A DNA stretch of 64,000 bases from G001797105 sp964528155 (GTDB lineage: Bacteria > Chloroflexota > Anaerolineae > Anaerolineales > E44-bin32), in NCBI GenBank assembly GCA_964528155.1, contig CAZGRL010000005.1, forward strand, positions 1-64,000, read 5' to 3'. Numbering within the stretch: the first letter of the stretch is position 1; each line of letters starts with the position of its first letter. A program made the translations under genes and the position numbers. This document shows, piece by piece, positions 1 to 7,485 of the stretch. The notes under the pieces were generated by a model that saw only the letters and a list, made by a program, of their open reading frames with translations, had not been told where the DNA came from and did not search any database.

Positions 1-164
1 CTAGTCATCCGCCTCAAATTCGCGAATCAGGGCTGCCCTTTTGGGACAGCCCCATAACAACCAATCTCCCCCGGAGGCGTGAAACAAGATCGAAACAGGA
101 TGCGGTCAAGGATCGAGTTACACTACGCCGTAGGGGCGCTCTGATTCGATTGAAGAGCCTCGCC

Positions 165-908
165 TCAACTGCCGGGGTTGGTTTCATCCTCCTTTCGGAC
201 CCACACCTGGTACAGACCCAGGCGACCTCCTTCGCCGTCCGAGGAGTAGCGGTCCTTGACCTGAAAACCGGCGTTCCTCGCAAGCGCAGTCAGCTCGTCA
301 TTGGAAAAGAGATGCACGTAACGCAACCCTAGTCCACCATGTCGCCAGTCCAATAGATGGTCGCCCGGATCGACATCGTCTTGTGTCAGACCAACGGTGG
401 CCCAGGGAACCACTCTCTTCCTCATCCGGGAGCTCGCCTCGAAATCCCAAACGGACAGCGTCAGGTTCCCCTCGGGGGCGAGCGACGTGGCGATATCGCC
501 CAGCAAGCGCCTGCGATCGTGATCGCCAGGGACGTGGTGGAGGGTGGCCAACAGAAAGATGTGATCATATCGTCCGGGCAGCTCCCTCGCCCAGTTGTCT
601 TCGACGAGATCAGCCAGCAGGAACTTCGTCCAGGTGAACAATGCGCGTTCGCGGGCGAGGTCGATCATGGATGGACTGGCATCGATCCCGAGATAGGCCC
701 CCCGGAAGCCGCGCCTAGCCAGTCCGCGGGCGAGCTCGCCGGAACCGCATCCGAGATCGAGAACGCTCGACTCTGCCGGGATCGAACGGATCGCGTGCAC
801 CACGCCGGGTTGCAGGCGGCGGCGCGTGCTGGCGAATTCCGAGGCGAAGGTTTGGTAGAATTCCTGGTTAATACGCTGAAGGATCTCGGCTACGTCCTGT
901 CGCATACC
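165..908 (-). CDS. Trm9-like class I SAM-dependent methyltransferase
   Basis: A 247-residue class I methyltransferase. SAM-binding motif I (VLDLGCGSG) lies at about residues 48-56, with a motif II-like acidic strand (YLGIDAS) after it and LATLHHV at the motif IV position. The N-terminal FASEFASTR, the tract SVWDFEASSRMRK and the late RYVHLFSNDELT align by eye with yeast/human Trm9 (ALKBH8), which methylates 5-carboxymethyluridine at the tRNA wobble base. The ATG at 908 is preferred over 932 because it leaves a true divergent gap to elp3, whose ATG is at 927. Divergence from elp3, which makes the cm5U substrate of Trm9, supports a tRNA role. That role is inferred from resemblance and context; a generic methyltransferase (UbiE/Methyltransf_11 type) remains possible. 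Confidence 0.8.
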   Translation of the reverse strand, partial: GMRQDVAEILQRINQEFYQTFASEFASTRRRLQPGVVHAIRSIPAESSVLDLGCGSGELARGLARRGFRGAYLGIDASPSMIDLARERALFTWTKFLLADLVEDNWARELPGRYDHIFLLATLHHVPGDHDRRRLLGDIATSLAPEGNLTLSVWDFEASSRMRKRVVPWATVGLTQDDVDPGDHLLDWRHGGLGLRYVHLFSNDELTALARNAGFQVKDRYSSDGEGGRLGLYQVWVRKEDETNPGS

Positions 909-926
909 TGGATTATAAGTCGCCGC

Positions 927-2540
927 ATGCACAAGGAAGCCTGGCTCGAATCACGCCGATACACTCCCGAACAACTCTCGCTTGCCCGAGTTGTTCTGGA
1001 GGAAGTGCGCGCCGGGGACGACCTTCGGACTGCCATTCTCCGTCACCCACAGCCAGGAGGGGGACACATCCCCAAGCACACGCTGGTGCACGCCTATCGC
1101 GAGCTTGTCAGGCTGGGCGAGTGGCCACCCGATCCAGGGTTGTTGCGACGTATCCGCATGAAGCCGGTCCGGACCCTTTCAGGGGTGACGACGGTCACTG
1201 TGTTAACCAAGCCGTATGCCTGCCCGGGGAAGTGCATCTTCTGTCCGACCGACGTTCGTATGCCGAAATCCTACCTACCGGATGAACCGGGTGCCATGCG
1301 AGGGCTCCAGCATCAGTTCGATCCATTCGAGCAGACCTCCGCCCGGCTTGAGGCCCTGCACGCGATCGGACATCCGACCGACAAGATCGAACTGCTGATC
1401 CTGGGCGGTACATGGAGTGCCTACCGTCGGGACTACCAGGACTGGTTTGTCCAACGCTGCCTGGATGCCTTGAACGGCTTCAACTCGAAGACGCTTGCCG
1501 AAGCGCAGAGCTTCAACTCGCGCGCGCAGCACCGCAACGTCGGCCTGGTGATCGAGACCCGCCCGGATCATGTGGACGGCGAGGAGATGGCGCATCTGCG
1601 GGCCTTGGGCGTGACCAAAGTGCAGATGGGCGCCCAAAGCATGGACGACGCGATCTTGCTCCTCAATCAACGCGGGCATGCGGTCGAGGACGCCCGCAGG
1701 GCCGTATCGATGCTGCGTGCGGCCGGCTTCAAGATCGTCCTGCATTGGATGCCCAACCTGTTGGGAGCGACACCGCAGAGCGATCGGCAGGACTTCCAGC
1801 GCCTGTGGGATGTCGACGGTCCGCGACCGGATGAAATCAAGATCTACCCCTGCCAGTTGCTGGCGAATGCCGAGTTGTATCAGACATGGAAACAGGGTGC
1901 GTACTCGCCCTATTCGACGCAGACACTGATTGACCTCATCGCAGACATCAAGCCCTCGATCCCGCGCTACTGCCGCGTGAACCGGGTGATCCGTGACATC
2001 CCTTCCACGAACATCGTCGCCGGGAACAAGCGCACGAGCCTGCGGCAGGACGTGCATCGGGAGATGGATCGTCGCGGGACGCACTGCCAATGCATCCGGT
2101 GTCGAGAGATTAGGGGGCGCGAGGTTGATGCACAATCCATGTCGATGGACCATCAGGTCTACGCCGCTGGGGGTGCACAGGAGCACTTCATATCGTTCGT
2201 CACACCGGATGACCGTCTGGCGGGATACATTCGGCTGTCCCTGCCCGGTCCCTCGTCCCCTCAAATCGGATTGGCCGACCTGGTCGGGGCGGCTCTGGTG
2301 CGTGAACTGCATGTATACGGCCAGTCTTTGCCAGTGGGTTCGTCCCGATCCGGCGCGGCTCAGCACGCCGGATTGGGCGCCAGGCTGATGGCGGAAGCCG
2401 AAAAGCTGGCCGGCGAGAGCGGTTACTCACGGTTGGCCGTGATCTCCGCGTTGGGGACGCGTCCCTATTACCGCAAGCTGGGATACACCCTCGGTGAAAC
2501 CTACATGGTCAAGCCGCTGCATCCGAAGAACGAGCGCTAG
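927..2540 (+). CDS. elp3: Elp3 tRNA uridine(34) acetyltransferase, radical SAM/GNAT
   Basis: A 537-residue Elp3, the catalytic subunit that carboxymethylates wobble uridine C5 using SAM radical chemistry and acetyl-CoA. The radical-SAM cluster motif CPGKCIFCP places the cysteines at residues 99, 103 and 106. The family motif CQCIRCREI follows near residue 390, and the C-terminal GNAT domain contains GLGARLMAEAEKLA and YYRKLGY. Bacterial Elp3 acts without the other Elongator subunits; the Dehalococcoides mccartyi enzyme is the studied example. The reading frame stays open far upstream, but homology starts at the ATG at 927. The start lies 18 bases from that of the divergent Trm9-like gene, so the two probably share a control region. 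Identification is secure. Confidence 0.95.
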   Translation: MHKEAWLESRRYTPEQLSLARVVLEEVRAGDDLRTAILRHPQPGGGHIPKHTLVHAYRELVRLGEWPPDPGLLRRIRMKPVRTLSGVTTVTVLTKPYACPGKCIFCPTDVRMPKSYLPDEPGAMRGLQHQFDPFEQTSARLEALHAIGHPTDKIELLILGGTWSAYRRDYQDWFVQRCLDALNGFNSKTLAEAQSFNSRAQHRNVGLVIETRPDHVDGEEMAHLRALGVTKVQMGAQSMDDAILLLNQRGHAVEDARRAVSMLRAAGFKIVLHWMPNLLGATPQSDRQDFQRLWDVDGPRPDEIKIYPCQLLANAELYQTWKQGAYSPYSTQTLIDLIADIKPSIPRYCRVNRVIRDIPSTNIVAGNKRTSLRQDVHREMDRRGTHCQCIRCREIRGREVDAQSMSMDHQVYAAGGAQEHFISFVTPDDRLAGYIRLSLPGPSSPQIGLADLVGAALVRELHVYGQSLPVGSSRSGAAQHAGLGARLMAEAEKLAGESGYSRLAVISALGTRPYYRKLGYTLGETYMVKPLHPKNER

Positions 2541-2610
2541 CAAGCGGGCGTGTGCTTCCCCAATCAATCATCTCTTGGATAACTGAAGAAGGTCCTGAGG
2601 AGGAGTGAGG

Positions 2611-3000
2611 GTGGCGGACCGATTCGAGATTTCAACGACCCTGGCCGCCATGCCCAACCAGGTATATAGGGCATGGCTGGACAGCGAAGAGCCACCATTC
2701 ATCGGCGCACAAGCCAGCATCGACGCCCGCGTTGGCGGGGCCTTCACGGCTTGGGGGGACTACATCAAAGGGATGACGCTGGAGCTCGAAGATAGCAGGC
2801 GCATCGTTCAATCTTGGCGAACGGTCGACTTCTCGTCAGGCGCGCCCGACTCTCGCCTCGAAGTCCTGCTGGAACCCGTGAAAGGCGGCACCCGACTGAC
2901 GCTGATCCACAGCGAAATCCCCGACGGCATGGGCGAGGAATATCACCAGGGCTGGATCGACAATTACTTCGAGCCGATGAAGCGGTATTTCGGTAGCTAG
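2611..3000 (+). CDS. SRPBCC/AHSA1-domain protein
   Basis: A 129-residue single-domain protein of the SRPBCC (START-like, Aha1-homologue) fold, a hydrophobic-ligand cavity family with no fixed reaction. Typical features are the N-terminal VYRAWLDSEE, the central GGAFTAWGDYIKGM, the strand RIVQSWR and the C-terminal helix YHQGWIDNYFEPMKRYF. The GTG at 2611 is preferred because a GAGG-type ribosome site (2597-2603) lies seven bases upstream; the in-frame GTG at 2605 is too close to it. It follows elp3 by 70 bases on the same strand and may be co-transcribed, but nothing in the sequence ties it functionally to elp3. The stop is directly followed by a GACGG-type repeat. Confidence 0.85.
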   Translation: MADRFEISTTLAAMPNQVYRAWLDSEEPPFIGAQASIDARVGGAFTAWGDYIKGMTLELEDSRRIVQSWRTVDFSSGAPDSRLEVLLEPVKGGTRLTLIHSEIPDGMGEEYHQGWIDNYFEPMKRYFGS

Positions 3001-3130
3001 CGGACGATGGACGGCGGACGATAGACGACCGGGGACGGGAGACGGGAGACCGGAACCCTCGTTTCCAGGAACTCTTCCGTCATCCGTCTCCGGTCCCCCG
3101 TCCGTCGCCGTCAACCGTCTGCCGTCTGTC
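3001..3130. repeat. Degenerate GACGG-type inverted repeat array
   Basis: The space between the convergent SRPBCC and DUF429 genes is built of degenerate units such as GGACGATGGACGG and GACGGGAGAC on the left and CCGTCTCCGG, CCGTCCGTCGCCG and CCGTCTGTCGTCC on the right, around a short unrelated core (about 3051-3085). The two halves are complementary, so the region can form a long imperfect hairpin. The right arm runs into the last codons of the DUF429 gene. It may act as a bidirectional terminator or be a small palindromic element; it resembles in design the repeats near 25.6, 57.1 and 60.2 kb. Confidence 0.7.
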
Positions 3131-3848
3131 GTCCGGCCATCGGCAGCGCGATCCATCCTTCGTGAACCAGACCAGATGGCGTGATGATGGGATCCATCCC
3201 CGCCATGATGATCCCCGCAACATCCCCCTCAGCGATCGCCCGGCCGGCCAGGATGGCGACGGCGGCTTGAAGCTGGTCGTGGCTCAAACCCGGCGGCAGA
3301 TCGAAGCCAGTCGTCTCAGACAAGCCCCGACGCCAGGGTTCGAGGTCGATCCTCCTTGACCTGTTCTTACCGGGTAGGCGAGTCAGGCCGAGTAGCCCCC
3401 AGCCCGCCGAAGGGAATGTCTCCACGAGCCACCGGCAGCCCGAGATCTTGGGCCAGTCTTCGACGAGAAGCGACCAAGCGTAGTCTTGGCGGAGGTGGTG
3501 AAACAGGTCGATCGAGAATCGAACAAAGGGCAGGTAGGTCGACGGCTTGACCTCCCCCGGGGGTCCCGTCCTGGCCGGGGTGTTCAGAACGCGTTCGCAC
3601 AGGCGCATGTGCCTGATGGGGGACTCGGGCCATCTCCATCCTTGAGGACCATCGATCAAGACGACCGAGACTGCCTCTCGGCTGCACAGCTGAGAGATGG
3701 CGCGCGCCAGCTCTGACGCGTGTGGCCTGCCCTCAAGCCCCAGCTCCCCAGACCCGGGAAACTCAAGACGCGCCATTCCGTCCGTCAGGAGGCAAAACCC
3801 GAAATCGGCGTAGGCCTTGCTGGCGAGGTCGATGGACAGGACAGCCAT
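3111..3848 (-). CDS. DUF429 family protein (predicted RNase H-like nuclease)
   Basis: A 245-residue DUF429 protein, a family predicted from fold to be RNase H-like nucleases but without an assigned substrate. The first strand LSIDLASKAYADFGFCLL carries the expected early acidic residue. VVLIDGPQGW gives the second acidic motif, followed by the conserved RLCERVLN and YLPFVRFSIDLFHHL segments and the C-terminal SHDQLQAAVAILAGRAI, where another acidic residue sits. The last nine codons (MAGRQTADG) are written in the GACGG repeat array, so the original C-terminus has probably been replaced or extended by the repeat. It is convergent with the SRPBCC gene and not in a visible operon. Confidence 0.85.
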   Translation of the reverse strand: MAVLSIDLASKAYADFGFCLLTDGMARLEFPGSGELGLEGRPHASELARAISQLCSREAVSVVLIDGPQGWRWPESPIRHMRLCERVLNTPARTGPPGEVKPSTYLPFVRFSIDLFHHLRQDYAWSLLVEDWPKISGCRWLVETFPSAGWGLLGLTRLPGKNRSRRIDLEPWRRGLSETTGFDLPPGLSHDQLQAAVAILAGRAIAEGDVAGIIMAGMDPIITPSGLVHEGWIALPMAGRQTADG

Positions 3849-3866
3849 AGTGGAGCCGAGTGAAGT

Positions 3867-3986
3867 CTACGGAGTGGGGAGATCATCTTCCCGGACGAGC
3901 CTGCTGACATGATAAGGCTGATTGATGCCCTTGAGGAAGTGAGCTCCGGGGAAGGTGAGCCGGACGCGGGATGAACTCGTCGAAGA
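3867..3986 (-). pseudogene. Remnant of a class III adenylate/guanylate cyclase C-terminus
   Basis: About 30 codons on the minus strand read FPGAHFLKGINQPYHVSRLV followed by REDD, matching the end of the class III nucleotide cyclase catalytic domain (consensus-like GxHxLKGxxxPvxvyrl). Upstream in the same frame the homology stops and the frame becomes the antisense of the ABC exporter, so no intact gene is present. This looks like the decayed tail of a deleted cyclase gene. The remainder of the 330-base interval 3849-4178 shows no other gene. Confidence 0.4.
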
Positions 3987-4178
3987 AAGGTTGGGCTTCG
4001 GGGTCATTTTCTGAGAATTGGGCCCCTGGGTTGCAAGTCGAGAAAGCTGCTGCGATATAATGCCCTGCGAACCTCGGGGGAAGGGCCTCCCCAATAGTGT
4101 TACTTCGGGGGCACCATGTGTCGCCGAATGCGTATTTCGGTCGGACAGCTCAATTCTGTTTCTGAGAGTAGGCGATAG

Positions 4179-6119
4179 ATGGGTTTCCATGGTGGTGGTT
4201 GGTGGTCTTACATTCGATATGACGAGGAACAAGATCGGCCCGAGCTGAGCCGGACTCTGCTGCGGCGCGTCGGGGAGTACGCCCGCCCGTACTGGCGGGG
4301 TGTGCTGGCGATGCTGCTCACGATAGTGGGCATCTCCCTCTTGTCGTTGATTCCCCCTCTGCTCATGCGCAACCTGATCGACGTCGCCTTGCCCACTCGA
4401 GATTATGCGCGCCTGAATCTGCTCGCTTTGGGCATGGTACTCGTCCCGCTGGTCAACGGCCTGTTGGGGGTGGGTCAGCGGTACGCCAGCGCGCGAATCG
4501 GTGAAGGGATCATCTTCGATCTGCGGCGCAGCGTGTATTCTCATCTTGAGCGCATGAGCCTGCGCTTTTTCACGCAGACTCATGTCGGCGAATTGATGTC
4601 ACGTCTCAACAACGACGTTGTCGGCGCGCAGAATGCGGTCACCGGGACACTCGTCTCCTTGATCAGCAACGTGGTCTCCCTGGCAGCCACGCTGGCCATC
4701 ATGCTCTCGCTTGAATGGCGGTTGACTCTGTTGAGCATCGCTATCCTGCCCCTTTTCATCCTCCCGGCAAGGCGGGTGGGTACGGTTCTGCGCCGGGTGG
4801 CCCGTCAGGGTATGGAACTGAACGCCCTGATGAACGCCATGATGAATGAGACGCTCAACATCAGCGGCGCCCTCCTGGTCAAATTGTTCGGAAGGCACTC
4901 GGCCGAGGTCGGACGCTTCACGGAGAAGGCAGCGGCAGTCAGGGATGTGGGCGTGCGGCAGGCGGTCATCGGTCGCTGGTTCTTCCTGGGCTTGAGCCTG
5001 GTAAGCGCCATCGGGACGGCGCTCGTCTTCTGGCTGGGTGGTCGGCTTGTGCTGGAGGGGGCCTTCACGATCGGGACGATCGTCGCCTTCGGTGCGTATC
5101 TGACCAATCTCTACGGCCCGCTGATGGCGCTGACCAATGCCAGGGTCGACTTTGCCACATCGATGGTGAGTTTCGAGCGCGTCTTCGAAGTGCTCGATCT
5201 GCCGGTCGAGATCGAAGATGCCCGGGATGCGCTGGAACTGGAAGTTGTGCACGGTCACGTGCGATACGAGGATGTGTCGTTCAACTACCTCGAATCGGCC
5301 GGTCAGCCGGCCGTCTTGGAGGAAGTGCGGCGATTCGGGAGACACGTGCCGGTGCCGCCTCCCGGCGCAAGGGATCGTTCCGGCGACGGAGCGCACGAAG
5401 AGCCTGAGAAACCCGCAGAGACGCGTTGGGCCTTGAAGAACGTGAGCTTCGAAATCCTGCCGGGGGAGGTTGCAGCTCTCGTAGGACCGAGTGGCGCGGG
5501 CAAGACGACGATCACCTATCTCCTGCCCCGACTGTATGACCCTACCGAAGGGCGGGTGACCCTGGATGGCCACGATCTTCGCCAGCTTTCACTGGATACG
5601 ATCGCAAAACACATCGGCATGGTGACGCAAGAAACGTATCTCTTCCACGATACCATCCGTAGCAACCTTCTTTATGCGAAGCCGGAAGCGACGCAAGATG
5701 AATTGGAGGCTGCCTGCATTGCGGCCAACATTCACGAGTTTATCCACTCATTGCCCGGCGGTTACGATACGTTGGTCGGTGAGAGGGGCTATCGCCTATC
5801 GGGCGGTGAGAAGCAACGTGTGGCCATCGCCCGTGTTATTCTCAAGGATCCCAAGGTCCTCATCCTGGACGAGGCGACAAGCCACCTGGACTCGCAGTCC
5901 GAGGCGCTGATCCAGGAGGCCATGGAGACCGTGATGCGGGGGCGGACTTCGCTGGTCATCGCCCATCGGTTGAGCACGATCATCGGCGCCGACCGTATTC
6001 TGGTCATCTCCGAGGGGCGGCTGGTCGAGGAAGGGAAGCACTCGGACCTGCTCGCTCTGGGCGGGCTGTACGCCGGTCTGTATGAGACCCAGTTCGGTGC
6101 CGAGCGATCCCCGGCCTGA
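4179..6119 (+). CDS. MsbA-like ABC exporter half-transporter (TMD-NBD)
   Basis: A 646-residue half-transporter that would homodimerise in the membrane and export lipid or drug-like substrates. Six membrane helices occupy roughly residues 40-310, with the ABC exporter motif ALLVKLFG. The nucleotide-binding domain has Walker A GPSGAGKTT, Q-loop MVTQETYLF, signature LSGGEKQR, Walker B VLILDEA and switch AHRLST. A charged, proline-rich insertion of about 45 residues (roughly 370-415) separates the A-loop strand VSFNY from the Walker A strand WALKNVSFEI, where the family normally has only a few residues. The Trp-rich N-terminus MGFHGGGWW is as predicted from the ATG at 4179. The gene stands alone, so a homodimer is most likely. 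Confidence 0.93.
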   Translation: MGFHGGGWWSYIRYDEEQDRPELSRTLLRRVGEYARPYWRGVLAMLLTIVGISLLSLIPPLLMRNLIDVALPTRDYARLNLLALGMVLVPLVNGLLGVGQRYASARIGEGIIFDLRRSVYSHLERMSLRFFTQTHVGELMSRLNNDVVGAQNAVTGTLVSLISNVVSLAATLAIMLSLEWRLTLLSIAILPLFILPARRVGTVLRRVARQGMELNALMNAMMNETLNISGALLVKLFGRHSAEVGRFTEKAAAVRDVGVRQAVIGRWFFLGLSLVSAIGTALVFWLGGRLVLEGAFTIGTIVAFGAYLTNLYGPLMALTNARVDFATSMVSFERVFEVLDLPVEIEDARDALELEVVHGHVRYEDVSFNYLESAGQPAVLEEVRRFGRHVPVPPPGARDRSGDGAHEEPEKPAETRWALKNVSFEILPGEVAALVGPSGAGKTTITYLLPRLYDPTEGRVTLDGHDLRQLSLDTIAKHIGMVTQETYLFHDTIRSNLLYAKPEATQDELEAACIAANIHEFIHSLPGGYDTLVGERGYRLSGGEKQRVAIARVILKDPKVLILDEATSHLDSQSEALIQEAMETVMRGRTSLVIAHRLSTIIGADRILVISEGRLVEEGKHSDLLALGGLYAGLYETQFGAERSPA

Positions 6120-6358
6120 TGGTAGACCTGCCAGCAAACGTCCTGAACCCCGCAGTATCGAAAGTCGATCGAGAGTGGCTCGATCCCTCCCCTGAAAGCT
6201 ACAAGATCCGCTGACACAGCCGTGTAGGGACGACATCTCCCCGGCAGGCAGCGCGACCAGGTTCGGCCTGGGACTGGTCGAGGTCCCACACCCTGAGACG
6301 ATTCCTTCTGACCTGCGTATAGCATGATAGAGGCGCCTATCTCCGGCGAAAGGAAGAG

Positions 6359-6961
6359 ATGAGATCCGCTGACAATCCCGCCGAGCCCGAGTGGATTGAA
6401 AAAGCACGCTTGGGCAACGACGAAGCCTTCGCCAGTCTGGTAGGAACCTACCAGGTGCCGGTCTACAACCTGTGCTACCGGATCTTGGGTGATCGTTACG
6501 AAGCGGAGGACGCGGCCCAGGAGGTCTTCTTGAAGGCATACAAGAACCTCGGACGCTACGACGCCGAGCGTCCGTTCGTGAATTGGCTTCTGAAGATCGC
6601 CTCCAATCACGCGATTGACCACCTTCGGCGCAGGCGGGCACGCCCGGCGACAGATCTGGCCGAGGTGGAGTCGGCGGTGGATGCCTCGCCGGGACCCGAA
6701 GCGGCGCTCGCACTGGAGGAACGGCGGGAGATGATCATGGAAACAACCCGCCGATTGAGCCCAAAGGACCGGGCTCTGATCGTGCTCCGCTACTGGTACG
6801 ACTACTCCTACGAGGAAATGGCGGCGGTGCTGTCTATGTCGACGGGTGCCGTCCGCAGCCGGCTACACCGGGCTCGAATGACCATGGCCGATCACTGGCG
6901 CGAGAAAGAGGGCGCCCTTGTTCGCCTGGGAGGGACGCAGGATGAGCCATCAGCCGTTTGA
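6359..6961 (+). CDS. ECF (RpoE-type) RNA polymerase sigma factor
   Basis: A 200-residue sigma-70-family ECF factor. Region 2 includes NLCYRILGDRYEAEDAAQEVFLKAYKNLGRY (read in two pieces) and WLLKIASNHAIDHLRRRR. Region 4 is the helix-turn-helix RALIVLRYWYDYSYEEMAAVL with SMSTGAVRSRLHRAR. Only regions 2 and 4 are present, as expected for ECF factors. The ATG at 6359 follows a purine-rich AGGAAGAG ribosome site. The 3' end overlaps the anti-sigma gene by 20 bases, implying coupled translation and a sigma/anti-sigma pair that likely autoregulates the unit and the downstream polymer-forming gene. The inducing signal is unknown. Confidence 0.93.
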   Translation: MRSADNPAEPEWIEKARLGNDEAFASLVGTYQVPVYNLCYRILGDRYEAEDAAQEVFLKAYKNLGRYDAERPFVNWLLKIASNHAIDHLRRRRARPATDLAEVESAVDASPGPEAALALEERREMIMETTRRLSPKDRALIVLRYWYDYSYEEMAAVLSMSTGAVRSRLHRARMTMADHWREKEGALVRLGGTQDEPSAV

Positions 6962-7484
6962 GGAGTGGATCTTCCAGGATGAAGATCTATCCGTTGAGCA
7001 GCACAACATGCTGCAGACTCATCTTGACGAATGTTCGCGGTGTCGCCGGTTGTACGAATCGTGGGGGGAAATCCAATCGGAGTTGATCAATCCCGAAATG
7101 ATGGCACCGATGCCCGGGTTTGAGGCGCGCTGGCGGCTTCGCAACGCAGAGCAAGTGCAACGTGCCTCGAAACGTCAGATCTCCTGGATGCTGGGGGTGA
7201 CGATCCTGGCAGCGGCGCTGCTGGCGGTCCCCTTGACGATGCAGCTCTACGCTATGCTCGAGGCTCCGGCCGTCGTCGGTGGATCGGTGATCCGGGACAT
7301 CCTCGAGATCGATCTCACGTTGAGGCTCGCCGGGGGTCTCGTTCGGGCTCTTCTGGGCGAGGTGAGTTCACGCCTCGCCCCGGCTGGATGGGCCGGCCTC
7401 GGGATTGCCTTGCTCGGCTTCACGACGGCCTGGATGATTTCCCTATACCGCTTTGTGTTCCAACCTGTTGAAAGAGGAGGATAG
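6942..7484 (+). CDS. Zinc-finger transmembrane anti-sigma factor
   Basis: A 180-residue protein with an N-terminal ZAS-type anti-sigma domain: HLDECSRC supplies His27, Cys31 and Cys34 of the HX3CX2C zinc motif. A linker rich in charged residues leads to a membrane helix (about residues 78-98) and a second hydrophobic segment near the C-terminus (about 150-172), so the cytoplasmic domain would hold the ECF factor at the membrane. The ATG at 6942 is chosen because homology starts there and it overlaps the sigma gene; upstream codons of the same frame are sigma-gene sequence. The stop at 7484 is one base before the next ATG. Function is inferred from motif and gene order. Confidence 0.88.
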   Translation: MSHQPFEEWIFQDEDLSVEQHNMLQTHLDECSRCRRLYESWGEIQSELINPEMMAPMPGFEARWRLRNAEQVQRASKRQISWMLGVTILAAALLAVPLTMQLYAMLEAPAVVGGSVIRDILEIDLTLRLAGGLVRALLGEVSSRLAPAGWAGLGIALLGFTTAWMISLYRFVFQPVERGG

Positions 7485-7485
7485 T

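Noticed and set aside
30..52. GGGCTGCCC / GGGACAGCCC stem as a terminator of an upstream gene
   Set aside because: It has a mismatch and no T-run on either strand, and no gene end is visible in the first 160 bases.
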